This document shows positions 23,701 through 34,199 of a DNA stretch of 64,000 bases, one piece after another. The notes beneath the pieces are model-generated. The model saw only the letters and a list, made by a program, of their open reading frames with translations, was not told where the DNA came from and searched no databases. The position numbers were made by a program, and so were the translations under genes. This DNA comes from Brachynemurus nebulosus (Eukaryota > Arthropoda > Insecta > Neuroptera > Myrmeleontidae): the NCBI GenBank assembly GCA_035578155.1, contig JAPWDM010000016.1:80001-144000 (forward strand). The letters run 5' to 3'. Positions within the stretch are counted from its first letter, which is position 1, and each line of letters opens with the position of its first letter.

Positions 23701-25947
23701 TTTGGAAATACAGTGATGAGGTATGTAATAACAAAATGAATCTAATTTTTCAATGGGTACATCTATTTTTGTTATATGACCTTGATCAATGTAATCTTGT
23801 ATAATGGAAGAGTATGTTTTTTGTAAATTTGGAACTATTTCAAATTTTCTTTCTAAAGAAAATAATCTTTTTTCTGCTAAAAAATACGATTTTCCTAATT
23901 TAATCGGATCATCTTTAAAAGGCAGAGCGACTGAGTATCGACCTGTTGAATCGCGGCTAAATGTTTCAGTAAACAATTTTTCACAAATTTCGTCCTCAGT
24001 GGTAGGTACAGTAGGAGTACAATTTTCAAGCGAGAACATTTTTTCTACCAATGTTTCTATAGTGGAAAATGTATAATTAAAATAAACTTGTTCGGAATGA
24101 ACTGGTTTTATAACAGAGACAGGACCTAAAATAATATAACCTAAAGAGGTTTGAATTGCAGTAGGACTGTCAGGAGTATGTTTTATACGATGTAAACCAA
24201 TAATTTCAGCAAACATTGCTGCTCCCAGAATTCCATCAATCACACCTGGTGTGTGAAAGGTTGGATCGGCTAAGGGTAAATACTGTAGGTGTTCCAACGA
24301 ACTAATATCAACAGGTGTTTCAGGCAACAAACTGGTAATTTTATCTACAACTAAAAATTCGATAGGGTATTTAAATTCTGGGTTTAAATTCGAATGTATG
24401 GTTAAATTTGTTCTGCCCTTAATTGGTTCTTGGGTACCATCTATTCCAACGACATTTGAGGAGAATTTTTGCAAAGGTAAGCCAAGTTTTTTACAACATT
24501 TGGAACTTAGCAAATTAGACATGGAACCATTATCTATTAAAAAACGCAGAGATTGCTCATGATTCCACTTATCAAAAACTTTTACTACGGCAGTACTAAG
24601 TAAAGTGAGACGAAATTTATTTGGTTCAGAAGTACAACTATTTGTGCATACGGTTTGGTTTGGAATTTTAGAATCGTTCGAAGTATTCCCCTTAGTGTTC
24701 TCTGAACGTCCATCGTTATTTGGATTGACTGAACTGGATTTATCAATAGAATGTTTATGTAATAACGAATGGTGGCGTAATTTACAAATAATACACGAAA
24801 ATTTTGAATTGCATGATTTAACAGTATGTTTGGAAGAGAAACAATTTATACATAAATGATTTTCTTTAATGATTTTAAATCGTTTCTCTTGTGGCAAAGT
24901 CTTAAAATATTTACAATCCTTTAACAAATGTACTGATTTGTGACACGCGATACACAAATTGGAATTATTAATGGTATTCGTAACAAATGTTTTGGTGGAT
25001 TTTGTATTACTAGTACTTGGGCTCGAGAACAATTTGGTTGTGTAATTCTTACTTTGGTTGTGAATGAATTTTATCAGCTCATCATATTTGGGTAATTCTG
25101 ATGACTGGCGAATTAACTCAAACGAACTAACTATTTCGGCAGGAAGTTTTGACAAAGAAATATATGTTATGATATAATCCGATAAGTCATCTATTTTCAA
25201 ACGTTTTAAAGCGGCTACATTTGTATCAAATTTTTCAAGAAAATTTTGTAAGGCATGTACATTATTATTGGATGAGGATTTAAAGTTCAACATTTTATCT
25301 AAATAACAATTCGCTAGATACCTTTTATCTTGGTATGTGTCTTCCAACAATTTCCAAATAATCAAATAATTGTCCGGGATAGCTTCAATCGAACTACAAA
25401 CTTTGAGGGCTTTTCCTGATAAACTACTTAATAAATAACTTAATTTTTCGGCAAATGAAAAATTTGATCTATTATGAACCATTTGTATAAAATTTTCATA
25501 AAATAAGGGCCATAACATAGGATCATGACCGTCGAATTTGACAAGTTCGACTTTTGGCATTCGTATTTGAGATTTACTATCCTCAGCTGCTTTAGAATGT
25601 TCTGGAAAATCGGGTTTTCTAACAAAATTTTGGGCTATATATTGTATATTTGCATATAAATCCTCAAATGCATCCATTGCACTATAATCAGGAGCCGCAT
25701 TGGGTTCTAAAAATTGTTTAACTGTAACAATTCGATTGGTTACCTCACTAAACAGATTATAAGTTTTTTCGATCATGGCACAACGAATATTGAAATTTTC
25801 CAATTTTTGGGAATTATTGGGATCAGTTTTTAATTCGAGACCTGCATTATAGCATAACTGCATACGTCTAAATAAATTTTGGCGTTTTGCGATTAATCTT
25901 TCCATTTCCTGTTCGTTCTCGTTAGGCATTATGGCAAAATTCAGCAC
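20773..25947 (-). CDS. Bel/Pao gag-pol polyprotein
   Basis: One uninterrupted frame of 1,724 residues. Domain order: gag-like region (about 130-300, DUF1759 type); Cys/His-rich knuckles (about 332-398); aspartic protease with FLIDNGS at about 470 (DNG in place of D-S/T-G, as in other Pao proteases); reverse transcriptase (about 750-900, ITADVKQMYRQIKI and active site FVDD at 880-883); RNase H region (FCDACPSSFAAV about 1053, SDSMITLQW about 1130, NVADCASRG about 1175); integrase zinc-binding H-H-C-C (about 1354-1393); integrase core with D1425, D1491, E1545; DUF5641-like C-terminus. It copies element RNA and integrates the DNA. No stops or frameshifts are present, so it may be functional. A second methionine lies at residue 7; the first is used here. 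Confidence 0.95.
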   Translation of the reverse strand: MLNFAIMPNENEQEMERLIAKRQNLFRRMQLCYNAGLELKTDPNNSQKLENFNIRCAMIEKTYNLFSEVTNRIVTVKQFLEPNAAPDYSAMDAFEDLYANIQYIAQNFVRKPDFPEHSKAAEDSKSQIRMPKVELVKFDGHDPMLWPLFYENFIQMVHNRSNFSFAEKLSYLLSSLSGKALKVCSSIEAIPDNYLIIWKLLEDTYQDKRYLANCYLDKMLNFKSSSNNNVHALQNFLEKFDTNVAALKRLKIDDLSDYIITYISLSKLPAEIVSSFELIRQSSELPKYDELIKFIHNQSKNYTTKLFSSPSTSNTKSTKTFVTNTINNSNLCIACHKSVHLLKDCKYFKTLPQEKRFKIIKENHLCINCFSSKHTVKSCNSKFSCIICKLRHHSLLHKHSIDKSSSVNPNNDGRSENTKGNTSNDSKIPNQTVCTNSCTSEPNKFRLTLLSTAVVKVFDKWNHEQSLRFLIDNGSMSNLLSSKCCKKLGLPLQKFSSNVVGIDGTQEPIKGRTNLTIHSNLNPEFKYPIEFLVVDKITSLLPETPVDISSLEHLQYLPLADPTFHTPGVIDGILGAAMFAEIIGLHRIKHTPDSPTAIQTSLGYIILGPVSVIKPVHSEQVYFNYTFSTIETLVEKMFSLENCTPTVPTTEDEICEKLFTETFSRDSTGRYSVALPFKDDPIKLGKSYFLAEKRLFSLERKFEIVPNLQKTYSSIIQDYIDQGHITKIDVPIEKLDSFCYYIPHHCISKVDSVSTPYRIVFDASMKTDSGVSLNDILYVGPKLQNYAVTILLNFRLYPVAITADVKQMYRQIKIIKNHHQYQRILWRFNSNDPVSIYEINRVTFGVRSSPFLSLRTIKQLASDEAQFYPEAAKYINEDMFVDDFISSFIDVNFAYSMHSQLINIFSSAGFEIVKWMSNDPEFLSKIPENLKLVRPIEFDKSFVKVLGLQWNPVTDYFTFKIDKNISSTCTKRNMLSLVARTFDPLGFLSPIILFLKLLIKKSWELKLDWDAPAPEDIGELWEKFLNEFNVLNQVQIPRHIQVFANSSLMLIGFCDACPSSFAAVVYARTTDSLGNVNLTLLCAQSKVSPMLKITLPRLELCSAVLLSKLLSHVKCTYSSRKQIESIFALSDSMITLQWISSSSTKWQPFIAHRVSKIQETLSPPNWYFVPGKQNVADCASRGVTPLALLNNSSWFSGPEWLVLPPSEWPIRSITNTCEINNSTDCFVATNVDNSSLYTLLDYFSSWTKLLNSTVYVLRFVKILPLKNQIETTDLEIAEVKLIQAVQQRHFFREYNLLSQNKILQSNLQRLNPFIKDGVIRVGGRLSNSSISFDAKHPILLPKYDPFVNCLIDHYHKLHCHTGAHLLMSILRQNYWIISARDIIRQRIWKCNHCFKLKPKSVHPIMADLPSVRVNQAKAFFYTGIDFTGAFFVTISRHRGIKTQKAYVCLFICLATKALHLELAIDLSTDSFLAALKRFLSRRGNCSIIFTDCGSNFVGAKRKLNEIFDFVESENYKNAFQHELNIRRIQWKFNPPSAPHFGGIWESQVESVKSQLNRVIGQQILTYEELNTTLIQVEALMNSRPLCCLSNDPNDPIALTPSHFLYGTPLTFLPSDYGDDEIKPINHLNRYKLIDSMIKHYWRRWHTEYLVSLQSRQKWATNECPPKEGQIVILIQDNVPILNWPIAIIEKLHYGKDGVARIATIRTKNSSFVRPIVKLCPLPNQ

Positions 25948-26602
25948 TGAACTGTACTTACAGTTGTATTTGAATAAATAAAATTCACAAAAATTAAATC
26001 AATGTCTACAATTATAAACAATATTAGTAGATTCAGTTTATAGAATAAGGACAGATGTTATTCACAAAGTTAATGTAAATACCTTGGAATATTTCTATCT
26101 CTTTTTTAATTTAATTTTATAAACAAGTTACGTACTAGTGTACTGGCTATATGGTTGTATAGATATAAATATCATAGGTATTATGTAACAATTTGCATGT
26201 AGAATTTTATTTGTTACATAAATTTTTCTAGAAATTAATTATTCCAAATGAAACAATTTGGGAATTTTTTAAAATACTTCAAATGTATATATATTTGAGG
26301 TAGGTACAAAAGGTTTTAATAGATAGAGATTATTGAAAAATTTTTGCTGGAAATTTGGAATTTAAACAACAAATGCAATAAATTTGTGTCAAATTATCGA
26401 TTTTGGAAAAAAAAAAACAATATTCAATGAAAACACGTGAGAACCGGTAAACAAGTTGTCAATATTCAAATAATCAAATATCAATAAATTCGAAAAAAAA
26501 GAAATTGAACCGGTACGACAAAAAACTACAAAAAATGGTTCAATTTTCGGTTTCAACAAACGAATTAAATGGCATAATCTAGGCTCGAAGGATCAGAAAA
26601 GG

Positions 26603-26991
26603 TGTTGGTTAGAGCGGGACTGTATGGTAAAAACGAAATTGATGAAAATTATTGACACTTACCGAAAGATGACAAAATTTGAATTTCTGTTTCACTTACT
26701 GCTGATAAGGACAGGTTAAAGGATAAGCAGTAGATTCTCCACAAAAAATGAATACACTTTCACGTGTTTTCACTAATATGATAATTTGACACTCAAAAAT
26801 ATAGTTTGAAAAAACAATGGTTCAGTTAACACTCCAATTGCATTACTACGACTCTAATAATTTTAATCAGTCTGTCTGCTAAGTCCACGCACACACAGAG
26901 GGCCTTAGCGTGCAAGCTGATACATAATACCATAAATAATTTAGAATAAGGGTTGATCAAAATATATTAAGCTAAGAAACAGGCGTAAACA
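26603..26991 (-). repeat. Bel/Pao 5' LTR
   Basis: 389 bp. The promoter of the element should lie in it. Followed on the coding strand by a ~655-bp leader (25948-26602) with no gene. Confidence 0.95.
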
Positions 26992-26996
26992 CTAAC

Positions 26997-27626
26997 CCCG
27001 GTCTACCCTACTTACCTCTGTAGTGTGTTTAGTTGGAAAAGTGTAGATTAATTGAGTTTGATAATTTGGTCATTTCTATTGAATGGGGTTATTTTTTCAT
27101 GTTCATTTTACCTCAATATACCTCAATAAAAGTATTAGTTGAACAATAACGGTAAAGATATTTTTTAATTTAAATAATTATTCTTATTATAATATGTAAT
27201 TGAAGCGATTACTATAAGAATTTTATCTAATATTATCATTTTCCTATTCTTCCTATACTAATTTCAGTTGATGCTATTCAAATTTTCCCAAAAAATTGCC
27301 CAACTAACCCCGGTCTACCCTACTTACCTCTGTAGTGTGTTTAATTGGAAAAGTGTAGAATAATTGAGTCTGATAATTTGGTCATTTCTATTGAATGGGG
27401 TTATTTTTTCATGTTCATTTTACCTCAATATACCTCAATAAAAGTATTAGTTGAACAATAACGGTAAAGATATTTTTTAATTTAAATAATTATTCTTATT
27501 ATAATATGTAATTGAAGCGATTACTATAAGAATTTTATCTAATATTATCATTTTCCTATTCTTCCTATACTAATTTCAGTTGATGCTATTAAAATTTTCC
27601 CAAAAAATTGCCCAACTGACCCCGAT
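26997..27626. repeat. two tandem 312-bp units of the GGGTAGAC family
   Basis: The terminal motif ACCCCGGTCTACCC (last copy ACCCCGATCTACCC) begins at 26995, 27307 and 27619: period exactly 312. Units share CTTACCTCTGTAGTGTGTTT, TGAACAATAACGGTAAAG and TTGCCCAACT. The array continues the unit at 19573-19883, from which the Bel/Pao element separates it. Its right end cuts a DNA polymerase gene at TA. Confidence 0.92.
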
Positions 27627-29846
27627 CTACCCTATTCCTTTTTGCTTGATTAAATTGAAAAGGCGGTCTTCAGTAAATGCTCGGCGAACTTCGGCGAACT
27701 GCTCTGGCTTTAAATTCTCAGCAAGTTTATCTAAACTGCTCGCCATAAACCGGAACGAATCGATAAAACACAGCTGGATAGTTTTAATTTTGAATTTTTC
27801 TTCATCTTCGTCATCCATATCTTCCACTTCTTGATTGGCGTCGACTGGTAAATACTTCGTGAAAGAAATGTAGCGTTCTTTGTTGTTTGGTATGACATCG
27901 ATTCGTTCCCTGGAGACTCCAAATTCCCGTACGATAAAGTGTGCATCATATCCAGATAAATTACGGAAAACGATCGGGATGAATTTCGGTAGTCTGTAAA
28001 GCCAATTACACTGGTTATGTGCGGCGCCTCGAAATTCACCCGTTAGATGGTCATGATCCCGCACACGATCCTTGCCCAATTTATTACCCCATATGGAACA
28101 ATCTTCGACTAATCCAAATGCTAAATGATCCAGCGCTGTTAATGGCTTCATCGGAATTTCCTTTTGTAAAATTTTATGTAGTCGTTGGGCGTCTTCTTCC
28201 AATTTTTCCATAAACACTTTCGCACAGTTCAGCCCGCGGTATGTTTCGAATTTGTTTAATGACTCATCATACGAACACTTGATGTAATATGCGAAGCTGA
28301 ATGGTTCGTGGATATGCGTGGTGTTCGTAAACGATCCATCTGGATTCGGTACGCATGTGTCGCATGGTTTTAATATTGATTCGAGGTCCGCATAGATGGT
28401 AAACGGAACGCGCATCTGCTTGGCATAATTTTGAAATTTCAAAATGCTGCCGTCACCGGGACTTGGTATTACAGTGCGGACTTTGTTGCAGTCTTCTTTA
28501 GCATGTTCGAGAAGCCGCTCTTCAGTTCGAAAGAATTGTAAACATCCATCACATAACCATTTAGCACCATCACGTCTTGAAAGTTGACGTCCAACAAGCC
28601 GACTCAGGTCCTTTATCCAGCAGTAGTGACTGGTTTCACTATTTTCAATGTACAGCAAGTTGATATGAATGTTCCGTTTTTCCTTTGTGTAGTGCAGCGG
28701 TCCAACAATGCTTTTTTCTTCCAGTCCATAAACATTGACGTTGATGTTGTTGAGCGATTCAAACAATTTGATATCTTTGATCTTCATTGGGAACTCAATA
28801 TCATCGAACTTCAATACTGATGAGTAATGTGGATATGAAGCGATGCGATTTGTGTTTCGTTCAACTGGATGTAAAGCTGATGTTATTGCCCATGCAAAAC
28901 ATGCCTGGTCTTCATTCTGCACATTAACGACCGCCTTCTTTCGCTTGATCCATGCCGGAAGCTCGATATACGATGAAGCTCGTAGAGGATTATATTTATT
29001 TACGTTGACTTCTAAATATCGGACTTCTAGGAGCGACCAGCCGCTGTCTCGTTCTTGGAATTCTTCACTCTTGCGCACTACCGTTGACACCATGCTTTGA
29101 TAAATTTCCTCCAGATTGATGGATTCCGAAACAATGGTATTTTTGATGTTGAACGACTTTACATCCAGTAATAGATTATCTTCTTTATCGAATTTCGCAT
29201 ATAATCCAAATAATTCGAAATTAGTTTTAAATGACGTATGTTTCGCCAATTCCATTCGCAGCAGCTGAAGCACATTTTCTTTAACTTCTTGTAAAAATTC
29301 TTCAATGGATTGGAAGTACTCGGAACTCTTCACCCGGTAGATGATTATTCTGGTTTTGAACGCGCTGTTGATAGTTTCCACATTAACGTTTCCAGTTCCA
29401 CAGCATAATTTATTTTTATGGGCTGCGCTTCGTAAATGCCCATTGAAAGATAAAATTGGTATATCCACGTCGCATACTTCACAGCGTCTTGTTGCCCAAC
29501 TTACTTTTGATTTTTTGGATGGACTGCCATTTTGTTCATCAGCTGTGCGCTTTCTCGAAACATGACCGCTGCTAGTTGAGGGCTGCTCATGATCACGTCC
29601 GACGCTGGTTGCGGGTTGTCCATGTTCATTAGCCATGCGCTGCTCCAGACCATTTGCACACAATGCAGCCGTTGAATGGAATTTTTTCACATGGCGATGT
29701 AAATTATCCATTCTCGAAAAAGTATCTCCACACTGACTGCATTTAAAAGATGATCCATTGTCACCATGTTTTGTTTTCATATGCCGCTCTAAGTTGTCTC
29801 GACGGTTGAATCCTGCTGGGCACATTTCCCAGTTGAACAAGGCCAT
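27627..29846 (-). pseudogene. Polinton-like protein-primed DNA polymerase B, N-terminal part with C2H2 fingers, truncated
   Basis: 739 residues open from ATG. Near the N-terminus are C2H2 fingers (a degenerate one at about 9-26 lacking its first Cys, a good one at about 34-57, another at about 121-144, and a further one near 437). The central region matches virus-like/Polinton polymerase proteins of insects. Exonuclease motif I is FTIYADLES (about 480), an HNH-like segment DHDHLTGEFRGAAHNQCN is at about 597, and exonuclease motif II is NLSGYDAHFI (about 627). All polymerase motifs are missing. The frame ends two codons after a TA at which a GGGTAGATCGGGG repeat is inserted, and the stop TAG comes from that repeat. 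It is a fragment of a giant DNA transposon or integrated virus relative, or of a host gene derived from one. Confidence 0.8.
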
Positions 29847-29852
29847 TTTTTC

Positions 29853-29935
29853 CTAAATTGACAAAAAAATATTGTATTAGTTTTAAGTTGTTGCATACAA
29901 AAAATAGAAATTATTATTAAACGTTTCTTACTCAC
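29853..29935 (-). other. probable 83-bp intron in the 5' leader of the polymerase gene
   Basis: On the minus strand, G|GTGAGTAAG (donor at 29935) and TGTCAATTTAG|G (acceptor at 29853) frame an AT-rich intron that ends six bases before the ATG. Both sites match consensus closely. Splicing is inferred, not shown. Confidence 0.6.
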
Positions 29936-30085
29936 CAATATTGAAAAAAATGTAAGAAAATTTTAAGAAATTAAACTTTGAAATAAAAAGCTAACTTTAA
30001 AAATTCGTAAAATACGATATGATGACACGAAGCACACTGTACTTTATGCAATCAGAAGACGTAATGGTTTTAAGACCGTCTATCA

Positions 30086-30101
30086 CGCGTATTTATATCC
30101 T
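30086..30101 (-). promoter_or_regulatory. possible TATA element upstream of the polymerase gene
   Basis: The minus strand reads GGATATAAATACGCG, about 250 bp before the ATG and 160 bp before the putative donor site. No clear initiator at the standard distance. Confidence 0.35.
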
Positions 30102-30137
30102 TTTTTGATTGATGACGTCATATAACTTTATACAAAT

Positions 30138-30139
<2 letters not shown>

Positions 30140-30198
<59 letters not shown>
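30140..30198. repeat. (CA)n microsatellite
   Basis: About 30 uninterrupted CA dinucleotides after ATACATA. Confidence 0.98.
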
Positions 30199-30200
<2 letters not shown>

Positions 30201-30429
30201 GTATGCATTCCAAAGCGGCGACGATTTCATACGTAAAAATGTACGGAATGTGCTGACTAAGCTATTTTCAAGGTTAACTTTTGCATTCTAAAACATCTTT
30301 CTTGTAGATATTATTATAACTTCTAAAAATAAAAATTATATTTTCGAATAAACGTGACTAAATTTGAGCGAAAAAATATTTTACATTTTATTCACGGAAT
30401 TCTCCTAACCCGTCCTGTAAATTCTAAAA

Positions 30430-31150
30430 ATTGTAAAAGAATGTTTTTTAAATAGAATTTTTGTAATCTGGAATCATTTCCGCCGTTAGTTGGGTCGTGT
30501 AATATGAAATGTCGTTTTCCGACCACTTGGTTTATCGTGTAATTCGGACAAATATCGACATTCTTTAATTTTAAACTAGAATTCTTGTAATTTGGAATCA
30601 TTTCTACCATTAAATGAAATATCATTGGGTCGTGTAATATGAAATGTCGTTTTCCGACCACCTGATCTACCATGTATTTCAGGTTAATATCGACATTTTC
30701 TTAAGCATTAGCCAATTGCTTAAAAAAACAACTCTTTAATTTTAGATCGAATTTTGTCGTCTGGAATCATTTCTGCCATTAATTAGATTAATAGTAAGTT
30801 GTGTAATATAAAATGTCGTTTTCCGACCATTTGTTCGACCAAGTTCAGATAAATATCGACAAATTTTTAAACATTAGAGAAATGTTTAAAGGCAGTTCTT
30901 GTAGTTAGGAATCATTTCGGTCATAAGTTGGAATAACATTTAATCGTGTAATATGAAATGTCGTTTTCAGACCACTTGGCCGATCATGTAATTCAGAAAA
31001 ATATCGACACTCTTTAATTTTAAACTAGAATTCTTATAGTTTGGAATCATTTCTATCCTTAGTTGGAATATCATTGGGTCGTGTAATATGAAATGTCGTT
31101 TTCCGACCATTCGTCTACTTTGTAATTCAGATAAATATTAACACTTTTTT
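30430..31150. repeat. ~137-170-bp degenerate tandem repeats, five to six copies
   Basis: The phrase TAATATGAAATGTCGTTTTC, followed by CGACCA, recurs near 30498, 30634, 30806 (diverged), 30950 and 31085. It alternates with TTGTAATTTGGAATCATTTC and AATATCGACA. Small frames in it are fortuitous. Confidence 0.8.
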
Positions 31151-32454
31151 AAATCGAAAAGAATGTTTTTAACATAACGTAAAAAGAATAAAGTATATTA
31201 GATGCTAAATAGTTTTAAGTTATCACAAAAAAAGTTTGTTAATTTTCCAATAAATTGTTATTAGTCAATAGTAAAACTGATTTTTACTAAATTTCACATA
31301 GAATTTGTCTAGTTTACGTGAAATATTTATAATTTGCTTTTTGAAATATGACTAAATAATTGAAAATTTTATTTACGGATTTTTTCTGGTACATACTGTA
31401 CATTTTAAAAAATTATAATAATTTTACTTCTAATATCGCTTTAAAAAGAAAAATTATATTTTAAAAAGTTGCTAATATGAAATTACGCCTTTAAAAACTT
31501 AAGAAAAACTATTAAAAAGAAAAATTTTCTACTGTTAATATTGTTTAAAACTATCTTATGAACAAAATGAAAATTATATTTTTCAGAGTTGCTGAACCAA
31601 TTTAAAAACGAGATTAAAGAAAATTTTTTGTTTTAATATGTAAAATAGCTAATTAAATTTTAGAACACTGTACGTTTATTGAATACTGTACCTAATACCA
31701 CCTAATACATTACAATACTCTATATCAGCCCAAGTTATGAGAGAACATTAAGTGAGTATATTGTATATGATTACCACGCTTTAGGTAGCTATAAGTAGTA
31801 CATTTTAAAACGTTAAAAAACACGAAATTTTTCTTTTTAGTATTCACAAAGTAATTATAAGTAGTTTAAACAGTCTCAAAAATTTCAAGTAAATGTTTTC
31901 GACTTACCCGATATTTGTAAAAATCACAAAAAATTCACAAACTGATACACAAATACACACAAATACACAACAGTTAATTAACTACTCGATTAACTTAAAA
32001 ACGAACAATTAAAACTAGAGAAATAACTTAAAAATTCACTAATTTAAAAAACTGAATGACTAAAATATAACTTAAAAATGAAAATTAAAAATTTACGAAA
32101 ATAATTTTCGCTTTAAGCACAACTCACAAAGTCACAAAACGTAATAACTTATACGCGATTAATCCGGCTATTTTTTACTAGCAAATTTTTCAATTGCTAT
32201 AAAAATTACCAGTCGAATCTTGTAACATATTTGTATGTATGTACATTTATGGGATGCGATACTTCAGACATACAATAAGGTGAAATATGCATATCAGCGA
32301 ATTCCTAATATGTTTTATAACTTTGTGTTCGTTAAAAGATATATAAAATATACATACCTAGTTCAGAAATTATTTTGTATAAAATATAAAGTTTTGAAAT
32401 TATTATGAAAAAATTTAACTTTTTCATTTTGGGAAATATTAACCACTAATCAAT
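31151..32454. other. AT-rich interval, nothing recognised
   Basis: No open frame of note, no RNA signature and no clear repeat. Confidence 0.6.
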
Positions 32455-33395
32455 CTTGATTTAGAGATGAGTATGAACAAAGAATCGATTTTTTAAATTT
32501 TTTATTAAACACCAAAACTGTTTTATTAAACACCAAAACTGTTTAATCTGCTATAATCAATTAGAAATGTAAAACATGGTTTAGAGATGGGTATCAACAA
32601 AGAATCGATTTTTTAAATTTTTATTAAACACCAAAACTGTTTAATCTGCTATAATCAATTAGATTGTAAAACATGGTTTAGAGACGGGTATCAACAAAGA
32701 ATCGATTTTTTAAATTTTTTATTAAACACCAAAACTGTTTAATCTGCTATAATCAATTAGAATGTAAAACATGGTTTAGAGGTGGGTATCAACAAAGAAT
32801 CGATTTTTAAATTTTTTATTAAACACCAAAACTGTTTAATCTGCTATAAACAATTAGAATGTAAAACATGGCTTGGAGACGGGTATCAACAAAGAATCGA
32901 TTTTGTAAATTTTTTATTAAACACCAAAACTGTTTAATCTGCTATAATCAATTAGAATGTAAAACATGGTTTAGAGGTGGGTATCAACAAAGAATCGATT
33001 TTTTAAATTTTTTATTAAACACCAAAACTGTTTAATCTGCTATAATCAATTAGATTGTAATACATGGTTTAGAGACGGGTATCAACAAAGAATCGATTTT
33101 TTAAATTTTTTATTAAACACCAAAACTGTTTAATCTTCTATAAACAATTAGAATGTAAAACATGGTTTAGAGACGGGTAACAACAAAGAATCGATTTTTT
33201 AAATTTTTTATTAAACACCAAAACTGTTTAATCTGCTATAATCAATTAGAATGTAAAACATGGTTTAGGGATGGGTATCAACAAAGAATCGATTTTTTAA
33301 ATTTTTTATTAAACACCAAAATTGTTTAATTTGCTATAATCAATTAGAATGTAAAACATGGTTTAGAGATGAGTGTCAACAAAAAATCGAGGTAA
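32455..33395. repeat. ~98-bp tandem repeat, nine to ten copies
   Basis: Each unit carries GGGTATCAACAAAGAATCGA, ATTAAACACCAAAACTG and TAATCTGCTATAATCAATTA. Copies are about 95% alike. The first copy has a 25-bp internal duplication of the TTATTAAACACC segment. Confidence 0.93.
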
Positions 33396-34199
33396 TCATA
33401 ACATCAACATACACTAGCCCTCGATGCGGCCATCATTCCGGAGCAACTTGCGCCATGGAAAATGTCACATCCATATACAAATATTATTGTAATAACATTT
33501 AAACATTTTTATTGTAAAATATTTCTTTTAAATAAATTTATTAAAATAAAAAAATAAAATATGTGTTTTATTTAAAGAAAAACCTGTATAAACCCATTTT
33601 CAGATAAAAATATACAATCATATGATAAAATTCATTTTTTTTTTTGCGTATTAGACAGAAATCTCCGCTATTAATATCAGCATTCCTGTTAATGACGTCG
33701 GCTGACAGTTTAAACCTGTTTTTAGATAAAAATATAAAATTTGGAATCTAGGTACAGAATTCGCGGTGGTTCCTACTAGCAACGCCATCTTTTCATGGAA
33801 TTTTGAATCTAGGTACAAAATTCGCGGTGGTTCCGACTAGCAACGCCATCTTTTAATTATCCAAAAGGATTTTCAGCACCATCTATTGACAATTTTTCAA
33901 ACTTACACACAGGAATCCAGACTAGCAACGCTATCAAAGGTGGCTGCGCCATCTAGCAGTGAATTTACAAAGCTCGAAGGTGGTTGCGCCATCTATTAGG
34001 GAAATTCTTAGGTTAGAAAAATTTTGTTAGTTTACACCAAATTTCCTTAGGTTCTCTTAGGCTGGATCAAGTTCCGCTAGGCTAGAAAAAAATTTTGCTC
34101 CACCCACCGCCGGAGGCTTCTAGAACCCACATAGGTTACCTACCTCCTGCCGAGGTCGCTCAAAAAGTCGTATGGTGGGATGGTGGATCTGGTTGATGG
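33396..34199. other. less AT-rich interval with short repeats, no gene
   Basis: GAATCTAGGTAC(A)AAATTCGCGG and GACTAGCAACGCCATC are repeated around 33750-33850, and variants of TGCGCCATCTA occur at about 33880-34000. No convincing ORF. It forms the left border of the 312-bp satellite. Confidence 0.55.

Larger units (their letters stand above)
19879..26996 (-). mobile_element. Bel/Pao LTR retrotransposon, full length, recent
   Basis: Two LTRs (387 and 389 bp) start TGTTGG and end AAACA and flank one long gag-pol frame on the minus strand. A 5-bp target duplication CTAAC sits at 19879-19883 and 26992-26996. The LTRs differ only by one 2-bp indel (GACTAAT/GACTCTAAT) and one substitution (CTCAGAAA/CTCAAAAA) that I could find, so the insertion is young. 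Removing it restores a complete CCAACTAACCCCGGTCTACC motif. The sequence before the 3' LTR on the coding strand (GCGGCCCGCAGGA) would be the polypurine tract. I could not assign a tRNA primer site. Confidence 0.95.

Noticed and set aside
26570..26602. tRNA primer-binding site next to the Bel/Pao 5' LTR
   Set aside because: The bases inside the LTR edge do not start with the usual TGG and I could not match them to a tRNA 3' end with confidence.
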